Shown: piece by piece, positions 16,601 to 24,024 of the stretch
How positions within the stretch are numbered: the stretch's first letter is position 1
Layout: the number at the start of each line of letters is the position of its first letter
DNA from: CAYVLA01 sp964549615 [NCBI: uncultured Thermococci archaeon]
GTDB lineage: Archaea; CAYQAE01; CAYVLA01
Direction of reading: 5' to 3'
Assembly: GCA_964549615.1 (NCBI GenBank)
Contig: CAZJVP010000104.1
Location: 1-64,000 of the forward strand
Length of the DNA: 64,000 nt
Notes under the pieces: generated by a model
What the model was told of the DNA's origin: nothing
What the model saw: the letters and a program-made list of their open reading frames with translations, nothing else
The model's database searches: none
Program-made: the position numbers and the translations under genes

Positions 16601-17627
16601 CTGTGCCGGTCGCATGCGTGTCTCTTATGCGCCCCCCGGTTCCCGTCTCTGCACCGGGAAAAGGAGCCACGCCCGTCGGGAAGTTGTGGGTCTCGGCCGT
16701 AAAGAGGATGCAGTAGTCCGGGTTGGACTCGACGAAACGGCAGGGCCTACCCGGATTCTCAGGCAGGATGGTCCGGATCCGATAGCCCCTTATCGCGCTG
16801 GAGTTGTCCTTGAATGCGATGATGCTGTTTGCCGGATTCGAGCGGAGGGGACCTTTCACCAGATCCATCAAGGAGTGCGGTGCCTCGACGCCGTCGATGA
16901 AGAGACGTCCCTTGAAGAACCAGTGCCTGGAGTGCTCGCTGTTCGACTGTGCGATGTCGAAGCACTCGACATTTGTCGGGTTGCGGCCCATCTCCTGGAA
17001 GAGTCTGGAATAGTAATCTATGTCCCACTCATCGAACGCCAGGCCCATCTGCCTGTTGATGCGTTCAAGCGCCACCCTGCCCTCCTGCAGCAACGGTATG
17101 TGGAAAACCGGTTCAGGTTTCATGCCCGTGTCGAAGGTCTCAAGCGGCGTGGGATAGGGGCACTCCGTCATCCTGTCGTGGATCATATCGAGGATCGCTT
17201 TCCTTTCGTCCGCGGTCAAGGGCCGGGTTGTGTCTGGGAGGTACCTTCTGGAACGCTCGATGCGCTTCACCTTAGACAGGCCACAGGCGTGGCATATGGC
17301 GACGGCGTTGGTGGACCAAGCTGTTGTGAAGTTCATCCTCGGCCCGACCTCGAGGACCTCTCCCCTGCCCTCTAGGAAGCTGGCGTGCCCAGTCCTATCC
17401 GGTTCAAACGTTTCGGCGAGAAGCCACATAAGCTTGGCGGATTCCTTTGGCGAAAGCGGTTCATCCAGAAGCACGTTGAAGCAATACTCGGTCTCGATAT
17501 CCCTGATGACGCCTCCGCCAACCTCGTGCAACTTCCTTACTAGGTCGGCTTTCTGCGCGGCGGTCAGCGCCGGGGTGCGGTAGATGTGGAGGATTCCCAC
17601 GGCAATCCGCTGGAGGGGCTGCCTCAT
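13674..17627 (-). CDS. purL: phosphoribosylformylglycinamidine synthase, single-chain PurL
   Basis: A 1317-aa FGAM synthase with all parts in one chain: a PurS-like N-terminal domain (LHIYRTPALTAAQKADLVRK), a linker, two PurM-like halves (SNSEHSRHWFFKG, AETHNFPTGVAPFPGAETG and DRSDGGLITTLLEMAFAG) and a C-terminal glutaminase with the nucleophile in GVCNGCQ and the downstream His-Glu in PHPER. It converts FGAR, glutamine and ATP to FGAM. GAGGTAA lies five nt before ATG 17627. Most archaea use separate PurS, PurL and PurQ, so this form is unusual and may have come from bacteria. purF and purD are 40 kb away in the window. Confidence 0.95.
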   Translation of the reverse strand: MRQPLQRIAVGILHIYRTPALTAAQKADLVRKLHEVGGGVIRDIETEYCFNVLLDEPLSPKESAKLMWLLAETFEPDRTGHASFLEGRGEVLEVGPRMNFTTAWSTNAVAICHACGLSKVKRIERSRRYLPDTTRPLTADERKAILDMIHDRMTECPYPTPLETFDTGMKPEPVFHIPLLQEGRVALERINRQMGLAFDEWDIDYYSRLFQEMGRNPTNVECFDIAQSNSEHSRHWFFKGRLFIDGVEAPHSLMDLVKGPLRSNPANSIIAFKDNSSAIRGYRIRTILPENPGRPCRFVESNPDYCILFTAETHNFPTGVAPFPGAETGTGGRIRDTHATGTGSLVVAGTTGYCVGNLRIPGYPLPWEDLNFRYPGNLASPLQIEIEASNGASDYGNKFGEPVIQGYTRSFGLVLPGGERREWVKPIMFTGGVGQIDARHVEKGTPEKGMLVVKIGGPAYRIGIGGGAASSMIQGENPAELDFNAVQRGDAEMEQKVNRVIRACVEMGSRNPIVSIHDQGAGGNCNVVKEIVSPAGARIEIRKILLGDETLSVLEIWGAEYQEQDAVLLRPEDVGLFQELCDREKVPMAIIGHITGDGRIVLYDERDGSTPVDLELEKVLGHMPRKVFHLERLPRRLEPLALPPDLTVRDALERVLRLLSVGSKRFLTNKVDRSVTGLVAQQQCTGPLQLTVSDVAVIAQSHFVTTGAAISIGEQPIKGLLDPAAMARMSVGEALTNLVWAQVSQLQDVKCSGNWMWAAKLPGEGAAMYDAAVAVHDILIKLGIAIDGGKDSLSMAARVPLPDGGFETVKAPGSLTISAYVTCPDITKTVTPDIKYPGKSRIVYIDLGLGRNRLGGSALAHVYGQVGESPPDVDDPDLLKRAFEAVQRLVREGLITAGHDRSDGGLITTLLEMAFAGNCGMEIEFPRAGKPSDVIAILFSEELGMALEILPAAQPKVTKILQDARIPHEIIGRTCQRRFQVRFGGQTVLDEDIADLRDVWEATSYQIERLQANPRCVEQERMGLRTRTGPNFKLTFNPQMTPDELLGCPDKPKVAIIREEGSNGDREMASAFYLAGFEPWDVTMTDLLDGRVDLGDFRGVAFVGGFSYADVLDSAKGWAGVIRFNRGLLSQFQAFYERPDTFSLGVCNGCQLMALLGWVPWPGIPDDRQPRFIRNESGRFESRFVSVKILPSPSIMLRGMEGSTLGIWVAHGEGRAYFPDPEILGKVKENNLAPIRYVDDQNRITQEYPFNPNGSPDGITALCSKDGRHLAMMPHPERTFLKWQWGWMPEQLKRSLKASPWLKLFQNARDWASATEQ

Positions 17628-17772
17628 AAGGCTTACCTCGTTTCCCGTTGCTTTCCCCCCCTCCGCGTGCAGGCGCCTTCCAAAGGGACTTGTGCCGAAG
17701 AAGTGCCTCCGACCTTCGGAGGAAATTCAGTTTTATCGGACGTTGTCATCGGCGAAGCCGGTGTGATGTGTC

Positions 17773-18594
17773 TTGCCGCCCAGGGTGGCGATTGTGAAAG
17801 GCGAAAGGTCCCACGAAACCGTGTTCAAGGCCTTGGAGCTCGCTGGCGGAGTCCGCCACTTGGTTGGCAAACCGGTTTTGATCAAGGTGAATTTCATCTG
17901 CCGCGAGACCTGGGAGTCGGGGGCCACCACCGATCCCCTCTTGGTGGAGGCGTTGATTCGCGCCGTCGCCAAGGTCAACCAGGACATCACAGTCGTGGAA
18001 AGCGACGCCAATATGACCAATGCTGACGAGGCGGCGGCAGCAACCGGAATGCTTGACGTGTGCCGCAGGAACGGCGTGGCGTTCAGGAACCTGATCAGGG
18101 AAAAAGACCGGGTGGTTCTCAGGCCCAGCCACGCTGAGGCGCTGAAGGCCATCCGCGTACCGAGGATCGTGGCAGAGAGCCATATCGTCAATGCCGCCAA
18201 GCTTAAGACGCACAAGACCACCATCGTTACCCTCGGGATGAAGAACATGTTTGGGCTTCTCCCCAACAAGTGGAAGTTCAGGTACCACCGGAAGGGGATC
18301 AACAAGGTGATCGTGGACATAAACAGCGTGCTTTCGCCGTCCCTGGTCGTGATCGACGGCTTCGTCGGCATGGAAGGCCCCGGCCCGGTTGGGGGCATGC
18401 CCGTGAAAATGGACCTCGTCATCGCGGGGCGGGACGTTGTCGCCACGGACATCGTCGGCACGACCGTCATGGGCTTCGATCCAAAGACCATCCCGCACAT
18501 ACGCAAGGCGGTAGAGCGGGGCCTTGGCACTTGGGACTACGAGGTCGTCGGGGACGCGATAGGGGATGTCCGGAGGAACTTCATCCCGCCTTAG
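17773..18594 (+). CDS. DUF362-domain protein without Fe-S motif
   Basis: A 273-aa protein of the DUF362 family. Features: KPVLIKVNFICRE near residue 35, VVESDANMTNADEA, the family's AKLKTHKTTIVTLGMKN (lysine/His-rich core), and MDLVIAGRDVVATDIVG, which is the usual C-terminal signature. No ferredoxin cysteines are present, unlike the second DUF362 gene at 20.6 kb. The biochemical role of the family is unknown. The start is TTG 17773; a GTG at 17785 giving MAIVKGERS is equally possible. The last 14 bp overlap the convergent sulfatase-like gene. Confidence 0.85.
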   Translation: MPPRVAIVKGERSHETVFKALELAGGVRHLVGKPVLIKVNFICRETWESGATTDPLLVEALIRAVAKVNQDITVVESDANMTNADEAAAATGMLDVCRRNGVAFRNLIREKDRVVLRPSHAEALKAIRVPRIVAESHIVNAAKLKTHKTTIVTLGMKNMFGLLPNKWKFRYHRKGINKVIVDINSVLSPSLVVIDGFVGMEGPGPVGGMPVKMDLVIAGRDVVATDIVGTTVMGFDPKTIPHIRKAVERGLGTWDYEVVGDAIGDVRRNFIPP

Positions 18595-20086
18595 ACCGTG
18601 GGGTCGCCACCACGCCGTACAGCCAGGGCTGCCGAATCTCCGTCTCCAGCGCCTCCTGCGCCTTCAAATCGCCCTTTGAAGGGATCAGCGACTGTATGAA
18701 CCTCCTCATGTCGAGCTCCATGGCGCGTGCAATCTCCGGGTACTGCTCGAGGACGTTGTCTTTCTCCGCAACATCTTTGGGCAACCATTGAGAGGGCCTC
18801 GGGGGGATGAAACCCTCGGTTAGGCGATAGAGCTCAGGAGACCTGTCTTCCTGGGCCGCCTTCGGATACCCGATGCCCCAGGTATAGGGTGCCTTTCCTC
18901 CGAGCCAGATGTAGAAGCTCCACTCCCTGTTCCTGATGCTCCAAGAGCGACCGTAGTGCCCACTTATGCCAAAGTCTGGTGAAGAATCCTCTCCTGATGC
19001 GATCCGGAGGAGGCTCCGACCTTGCACGGTGGCGGGAACCTCGACGCCGAGTGCGTCGAGTATGGTCGGCATGATATCGGGCATTCCTACGAACCTCTTC
19101 ACGTGTCCGGGCGAGATCCCCAAGCCGTCCGGAGGCCGCAGTATCAGCGGAAAGTGGGAGAGCTCCTCGTAAGGCCAGGGCCGGACCTTCTTCACGATGC
19201 CGTGCTCCCCCAAGGGCTCTCCGTGATCGGAGAGCAGAATCAGCAGCGTCCTGTCGAGGAGCCCCAAACTGCTGACTTTCTCCAGGAACCTGCCGACCCA
19301 TTCGTCGACGAGGCTTACCTCCCCCGCGTATTGGGCGCGGTAGTGCCTCAGCTCGGGCAGGGTCCAGTCGTCGGATGGGCCCCCAGCCCAGATTATGGGG
19401 CGTCCCTGGTACTCGTCGACCCTATACATCTCGCTATACGGCGCCGGAGGGTCCCATGGTTCATGGGGGTCGAAGCTGTCCAGCCAGAGGAAGAGGCGGT
19501 CGTTCCTTCCCTTCTCTACCTGCTCCTCAAGCCACTCGCCAGCCGTCTTCACGACCTGGGCGACGAAATGATCCTCCTCGCCTCGCCAGCTCGCCCTGTT
19601 TCTGAGGTACTGTGCAAGCTTCTCCCTAGCTTCCTCATCCGTCTGCCCAAGGTAAGCCGCCCTCCAGTCCCTTGGGCTGAACTGCTCGACGTCGGTGGGG
19701 ATGCTCGGGTCGACGATGTAGGGGTCCGTCTCCTGGCCCCGGATCCAGATCACCGTATCGAACCCCCTTGAGAATCCCATCTGGGGTTTGTGCATGTGGT
19801 AGGTGTCTGAGATCAGGGCCGACCTGTAACCCTTGTCCCATAAGGTCTCGGCGAGGAGCACGTCCTCTTTCTCCAGGGGCTGCCATCTTCTGAACGGCAG
19901 CGTGTATCGGCCTGTGAAGAGCGAGGTCCGCACCGGGATGGTGGGCAATCCCTCCGCGTAGGCCAGATCGAAGACTAGCGATTCCTTGGCTAGGGAGTCG
20001 ATGTTCGGGGTCCTTATCCAGGTGTTTCCATAGCAGCCCAAGTGGTCTGCCCTCAGGCTGTCAAGCATCACGACTATTGCGTTCAT
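18581..20086 (-). CDS. sulfatase-fold (alkaline phosphatase superfamily) hydrolase with Thr at the nucleophile position
   Basis: A 501-aa protein of the sulfatase/phosphopentomutase superfamily. Metal-ligand motifs are VVMLDSLRADHLGCYGN at the N-terminus and LLSDHGEPLGEHG near the middle, with FDPHEPW between them. At the catalytic site, where sulfatases have C/S-x-P-x-R, this protein has T-I-P-V-R (LPTIPVRTSLFTGRY). A threonine cannot become formylglycine, so a phosphodiesterase or phosphotransferase role is more likely than sulfate hydrolysis. There is no signal peptide. I start at ATG 20086 (MNAIVVMLD); longer reading gives a Cys/Pro-rich stretch with no domain. Substrate unknown. Confidence 0.85.
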   Translation of the reverse strand: MNAIVVMLDSLRADHLGCYGNTWIRTPNIDSLAKESLVFDLAYAEGLPTIPVRTSLFTGRYTLPFRRWQPLEKEDVLLAETLWDKGYRSALISDTYHMHKPQMGFSRGFDTVIWIRGQETDPYIVDPSIPTDVEQFSPRDWRAAYLGQTDEEAREKLAQYLRNRASWRGEEDHFVAQVVKTAGEWLEEQVEKGRNDRLFLWLDSFDPHEPWDPPAPYSEMYRVDEYQGRPIIWAGGPSDDWTLPELRHYRAQYAGEVSLVDEWVGRFLEKVSSLGLLDRTLLILLSDHGEPLGEHGIVKKVRPWPYEELSHFPLILRPPDGLGISPGHVKRFVGMPDIMPTILDALGVEVPATVQGRSLLRIASGEDSSPDFGISGHYGRSWSIRNREWSFYIWLGGKAPYTWGIGYPKAAQEDRSPELYRLTEGFIPPRPSQWLPKDVAEKDNVLEQYPEIARAMELDMRRFIQSLIPSKGDLKAQEALETEIRQPWLYGVVATPRSKAG

Positions 20087-20567
20087 GTTCCAGGGCTTCG
20101 GTAGGCTTCTCTTAAGTGAGATCCCTGGTTCCCTGGAGGTATTCGGCCCCGATTCATGCGAAACCCAAAAGCCCGGCGCCTCTCCGCAACCGCAATGATC
20201 CATCGCGGCCAGCCCCTGAGGGTCAACACCGCGCCCGGTCCGATCTCATCCTGAGGGTAGGCCCACCGCACGCCGGGCGTCGAGGCGGTGGGAAGTCGAG
20301 GGTGGTCCGATACATGTTTAGCCACATCGGTTGATCGAATGGGCTCGCCACTCTTGATTCGGGGATGGTTCTGCCCCGTGTCCGTTACACTCGCGAGCCT
20401 TGAGGAATGTCGTGGGCCCTCGTGCCGAGCCAAACGGCCTAGGCGCTTAGGCCCTCTTTGAGGACAAGAGCGGTCGTCTTTCGGATCTTGGCCGCCTGAG
20501 GCTGAGGGAGAGGAGTGCCGCCTATCCGGCCGCCCCCATCGGTAAAGCCCCGGGAGAAGCGCGAGTT
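20087..20567. other. 481-bp intergenic region, no gene recognised
   Basis: This lies between the sulfatase-like start and the DUF362/ferredoxin gene end. Open frames cross it on both strands but none has a domain, ribosome site or plausible composition. No tRNA cloverleaf, RNase P or SRP RNA signature was seen. It contains one clear inverted repeat (20436-20453). Confidence 0.5.
20431..20460 (-). terminator. hairpin downstream of the DUF362/ferredoxin gene
   Basis: A perfect 6-bp stem, GGCCTA and TAGGCC (20436-20453), surrounds a 6-nt loop. Outer CAAA/TTTG bases can extend it past an internal loop. It is 110-140 nt after the stop codon and lacks a U-tract, so termination is only a possibility. 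Confidence 0.3.
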
Positions 20568-21656
20568 CTAGATGCGGTTGATCGTGTAGGAAGTGGTGCC
20601 GAGGCGGGATGCAGCGGCGAGGCCGAGGAAAAGCCTCCATTCCACGCCGGGCTTGATCGTCGATAGCCTATCCTGTTGGGATTCGGCCCGAGCCAAAGGC
20701 CCGCCTGGATAGACAGGGCTTGCATTGATCATGTCCGCAGATGCTTGGTCCACAGCGACCGGATCCAAGCTCGTCAGCAGACCGAAGTCTGCGACTACGG
20801 GGAGCTCGCTTCCTCCGGCGCAGTCGCATTGTTCGGTGACATCGAAGCCGAGGTTCATGAAGATGCACTTGCGTGGCTTGAAGGTGGAGATGACGGCCGA
20901 TGCCCCATCAACGACCCCCCGGCAAACATCCCTAGACAGTGCGCTCCAGTTCACCTTCACAGCGCCGGATTTGCAGAGCGCGATGCACTCTCCGCACGAG
21001 GTACACTTATCGAGTTCGAACTTGGCTTTTCCGGCCTCCAGTGAAAGGGCGGAGGCAGGGCAGTGTCGCACGCAGGTCCCGCATCCAGTGCATTTGTTCG
21101 GGTCGAAAGCCGGCTTGGCATCCGAGGCGTGCATCCTCATCTTGGTTTCCTTGTCGGTGCAGCCCATCGCGATGTTCTTCAGGCTCCCCGCGGGGACGAC
21201 GTCAGGATGCAGTGTGATGTGGCTTAGAGCGACGAGGGCGTCGGCCTCGCAGATCAGCGATGCCACTCCTACCCTGGTTAGTTTGAGTGGTTCCCTGACT
21301 TCCACGGCGATGCCTCTGCTCTTTATCCCGTCTGCGATCAAGACCGGGCAGCCCATGGTCTCCGACGTGAACCCGTGCCTTGCGGCCGTTCGAAGGTAGT
21401 CGAACAACGTTCCTCTCTTGCGTCTATACAGGGAGGTCGAGTCGGTCACGAATGGTTCCGTTCCCTGGGACTTCAACCAATCCACGATTACACGGACTAT
21501 CGCGGGCCTGATGTACCTGGCATTGCCCTCCTCGCCCATGTGCAGCTTTATCGCGACAGCGTCAGATTCCTCGAGATCTGCCTGGCACGCCTCGAGATGG
21601 CGCGGGATCTTCGTTAAGAGCCTTGGCGGGTCAGAATGGAATACGGTCGATGTCAT
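20568..21656 (-). CDS. DUF362 protein with two 4Fe-4S clusters
   Basis: A 362-aa protein: DUF362 core (DAVAIKLHMGEEGNARYIRP, then VALSHITLHPDVVPAGSLKN) with an inserted ferredoxin domain carrying CTGCGTCVRHC and CTSCGECIALC, two complete CxxCxxCxxxC motifs. This resembles a redox protein with an electron-entry ferredoxin; the substrate is unknown. The start is ATG 21656, because GGAGG sits seven nt upstream; the ATG ten codons earlier lacks this. It is transcribed alone, with a 140-bp gap to the next minus-strand gene. Confidence 0.88.
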   Translation of the reverse strand: MTSTVFHSDPPRLLTKIPRHLEACQADLEESDAVAIKLHMGEEGNARYIRPAIVRVIVDWLKSQGTEPFVTDSTSLYRRKRGTLFDYLRTAARHGFTSETMGCPVLIADGIKSRGIAVEVREPLKLTRVGVASLICEADALVALSHITLHPDVVPAGSLKNIAMGCTDKETKMRMHASDAKPAFDPNKCTGCGTCVRHCPASALSLEAGKAKFELDKCTSCGECIALCKSGAVKVNWSALSRDVCRGVVDGASAVISTFKPRKCIFMNLGFDVTEQCDCAGGSELPVVADFGLLTSLDPVAVDQASADMINASPVYPGGPLARAESQQDRLSTIKPGVEWRLFLGLAAASRLGTTSYTINRI

Positions 21657-21799
21657 CTGCCAACCTCCGGAAAAAAAAGGTCGCACCTGGATGAAAATGA
21701 AACTGTTGGCGCCCGTCGGGAGAAGACCGATCGAGCGCCCGCGGTCAGGAAGAGAACCGATCGCAAACGCGTAAGGCGGAAGAAGCAGAAAAAGGGGGG

Positions 21800-22099
21800 C
21801 TAGACCCTGTAGACCGTCACTTGTTTGCCGAATTCCTTCGTCTCGTAGATCATCTCGGCCTTGTCGCCGGCCCAGGTCCCCTCGCCCTCGACTTCGAATC
21901 TGTGGATATCCCTGGGACCTATCACGATGTCGTCCTCGATCTCGAGCTCATCCACGGTGACGGTTCCGTCCCAGTGGAAAGCCCTAAACCTGATCACGCT
22001 GCCCCTCGGGAGTGTAACGGACCTGTTGAGGGTGTTCTTCACCTGAACTATGTAGAGGTCCTCCATGTTTTCTATCGCATGAACTTCTAAGGCTGCCAT
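21800..22099 (-). CDS. conserved-looking small soluble protein of unknown function
   Basis: A 99-aa protein with alternating hydrophobic and charged residues, predicted to be mostly beta strand (for example LYIVQVKNTLNRSVTLPRGS and DRHRFEVEG-like segments near residue 67). I do not recognise a family. GGTGG lies six nt upstream of ATG 22099, so translation looks real. It is 55 bp downstream of the small symporter-partner gene and may be the last gene of that operon, or use its own A/T-rich element near 22132-22141. Confidence 0.6.
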   Translation of the reverse strand: MAALEVHAIENMEDLYIVQVKNTLNRSVTLPRGSVIRFRAFHWDGTVTVDELEIEDDIVIGPRDIHRFEVEGEGTWAGDKAEMIYETKEFGKQVTVYRV

Positions 22100-22154
22100 G
22101 GCTTTCCACCCAATCTTCTAAGCTGTCCGCACTCTAATTAAGTTTGCGGGACCG

Positions 22155-22364
22155 CTAGCCCATGATCTCGCCGCTGGGCCACATGCCGTGTCTCTTGACG
22201 TCCCAGATGTACAGGACGTACCAGATCAAGCTGGTCGGAATCATCAGTTGCCCGACTGCCTTGTACGGGGTGACCAACCACAGGGTGATGCCCGTGCTTA
22301 GGAACGTGCCCGCGAAGGATATGAGGAGGGCGAAAACCATGTCCCTTGCGATCCATTTCTGCAC
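22155..22364 (-). CDS. small two-span membrane protein, symporter partner
   Basis: A 69-aa protein with two hydrophobic segments (about residues 9-29, ALLISFAGTFLSTGITLWLV, and 38-53, QLMIPTSLIWYVLYIW) and charged ends. The length and layout resemble the small accessory subunits encoded beside some sodium/solute symporters. It starts nine nt after the end of the symporter gene on the same strand, so the two are almost certainly co-transcribed. The exact family is not recognised. Confidence 0.7.
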   Translation of the reverse strand: MQKWIARDMVFALLISFAGTFLSTGITLWLVTPYKAVGQLMIPTSLIWYVLYIWDVKRHGMWPSGEIMG

Positions 22365-22373
22365 GCTTTCACC

Positions 22374-23912
22374 TCACAGACCGCTGGTTGCGGCTCTCTC
22401 CAGTTCCTCCACCTGAAGCTTGATGTGCCCCCAGAAACCGGGCGGCCTTGTCCTCCTGTAGTAGTCCATCAGGACGTCCGGCGACGACGGTGGGAGTATC
22501 CACACCAAGAGCATCGCCGGGAACCATGCCAGTACTGAGATGATCCATTGCAGCGTGTAGACCGGATAGGCTCCCTCAAAGACGTTCATGATGACGATGT
22601 TGATCGGGTAGTGTATGAGGCTCGTAAGGAGAGCGATCCATCCGCCCCACCTCCACCAGTAGAAGGTTGCAAGCCCACCTATGGCATGTCCGGCATTCAG
22701 AGTGGCCCACCAGAACATCACGGGCACGATCTGATAGGTATAGTAAGCGTACATCATGCCCAGCGCGCTCGACGAAAGCAGCGAGATCCTAGTGATCCAG
22801 ATGTAGTGTCTGTCGGACTTCCCCGGGGCCACAAGCCGCCTGTAGAAGTCGTTCGCGAACGTTCCGCCTTGCCAGATCCTTCCGACCTGGCCGGTGATCA
22901 GAACTGGAGTCAGCCACACTCCCACGAACAATCCCATCAAGCCTGAGGGTAGCAAGATCCTGACCAGCTTGCCGAAGGCCAGCTCTTCAAACGCTATTTC
23001 GGGGAAGTGCACCATCGTCGCCAGGGCCATCGGGATGAATATAAGCGCTCCCGGCCAGCCGAGGATCGAGCTCCCGAAGTAGTTGCCCACCAAGGCATCG
23101 TCCTCGCTCTTCGCGCCTAGGACGCCCCAACCGCCGGTGCCGCCCCAACCGAGAAGGGCGAAGGCCCATCCGCCCAACCACAGGCCCAGTGGCCAGTCCT
23201 CGGTGAAGCCGAGAATCCTCAGGTTGTACGGGCTGCCCCAAGCCTGGAAGGACGAGACGATCCCGGCGTAGCCGCCCGCAGTGGTCCACGAGAAGTAGGT
23301 GAGAAGGCCGTACATGACCATTATCAGCGGGTACAGCAGCAGGCTGGTCCAAGTCATGCCCCATATCCCAGACAGGACCGGCAAAAGCCATGCACCGATG
23401 TACAGCTGGATGGCGGCCCAAACCATGTCGTTCACCCCCGCGAGCTGATACATCGCCTGCCCGACGAGCTTTGCACCCATCCCTAGGCTAATCGGCCCGC
23501 TGACGAACATGCCATGCAGCGAGTTATAACCTCTGAGAAATGCGCCGGGCTTGCCGCCGAACCTTAGATCGAGCCATTGGTTGCCAGTAATGGCGCCAGT
23601 TCTGTAGTACACGCGGACGTTGAAGTAGGTCCTGGCCAGGCCGTACGGCTCTCCGATGCTGAAAACGCTGATGAGCCCGTACTGGGAGATCATCGTTATG
23701 TTGGTTATCGGTGCCGTGGGGCTCACTTGCGCCACGCTCGCGATCCCGACGTACCACCAGGGGAAGCGCTTGCCCCCGATGATGTATTCCATCCACGTGC
23801 CCCTCGAATACCGGGATCCATAGAACGCCACGAATAGTATGATGACGAGCCACAAGGCAGCGAGGATGATGTCGAGTGCGCTCATCTGCCAGACAATGAC
23901 GCCCTGGAACAA
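22374..23912 (-). CDS. sodium:solute symporter family transporter
   Basis: A 512-aa polytopic protein with about 12-13 hydrophobic segments. The N-terminal part fits the SSS family: a first span (ILAALWLVIILFVAFYGS), then YIIGGKRFPWWYVGIASVAQ, which is the usual x-GGR-x-x-PWW segment, followed by span 2. Aromatic residues are unusually many. SSS carriers use a Na+ (or H+) gradient to import sugars, organic acids or amino acids; the substrate here is unknown. The start is TTG 23912, with GAGGTGG five nt upstream and a strong TATA box at 23967-23977. Confidence 0.78.
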   Translation of the reverse strand: MFQGVIVWQMSALDIILAALWLVIILFVAFYGSRYSRGTWMEYIIGGKRFPWWYVGIASVAQVSPTAPITNITMISQYGLISVFSIGEPYGLARTYFNVRVYYRTGAITGNQWLDLRFGGKPGAFLRGYNSLHGMFVSGPISLGMGAKLVGQAMYQLAGVNDMVWAAIQLYIGAWLLPVLSGIWGMTWTSLLLYPLIMVMYGLLTYFSWTTAGGYAGIVSSFQAWGSPYNLRILGFTEDWPLGLWLGGWAFALLGWGGTGGWGVLGAKSEDDALVGNYFGSSILGWPGALIFIPMALATMVHFPEIAFEELAFGKLVRILLPSGLMGLFVGVWLTPVLITGQVGRIWQGGTFANDFYRRLVAPGKSDRHYIWITRISLLSSSALGMMYAYYTYQIVPVMFWWATLNAGHAIGGLATFYWWRWGGWIALLTSLIHYPINIVIMNVFEGAYPVYTLQWIISVLAWFPAMLLVWILPPSSPDVLMDYYRRTRPPGFWGHIKLQVEELERAATSGL

Positions 23913-23966
23913 AAGCCCACCTCAGCTAACGACTGGAGCTGGAATTGGCCCGGCCTCCGGCGTTTT

Positions 23967-23977
23967 GTATATAAATG
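23967..23977 (-). promoter_or_regulatory. strong TATA box of the symporter operon
   Basis: Read on the minus strand it is CATTTATATAC. Transcription should start near 23944, leaving about 32 nt of leader with a GAGGTGG ribosome site. Confidence 0.65.
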
Positions 23978-24024
23978 TTTTGCAGGTGCCCTTTTTGGGT
24001 CGAAACGAGCAAAGCGGACGTTTT

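Noticed and set aside
20083-20640. 185-residue minus-strand frame across the 481-bp gap
   Set aside because: Arg/Pro/His-rich, no ribosome site, overlaps two real genes and matches no family.
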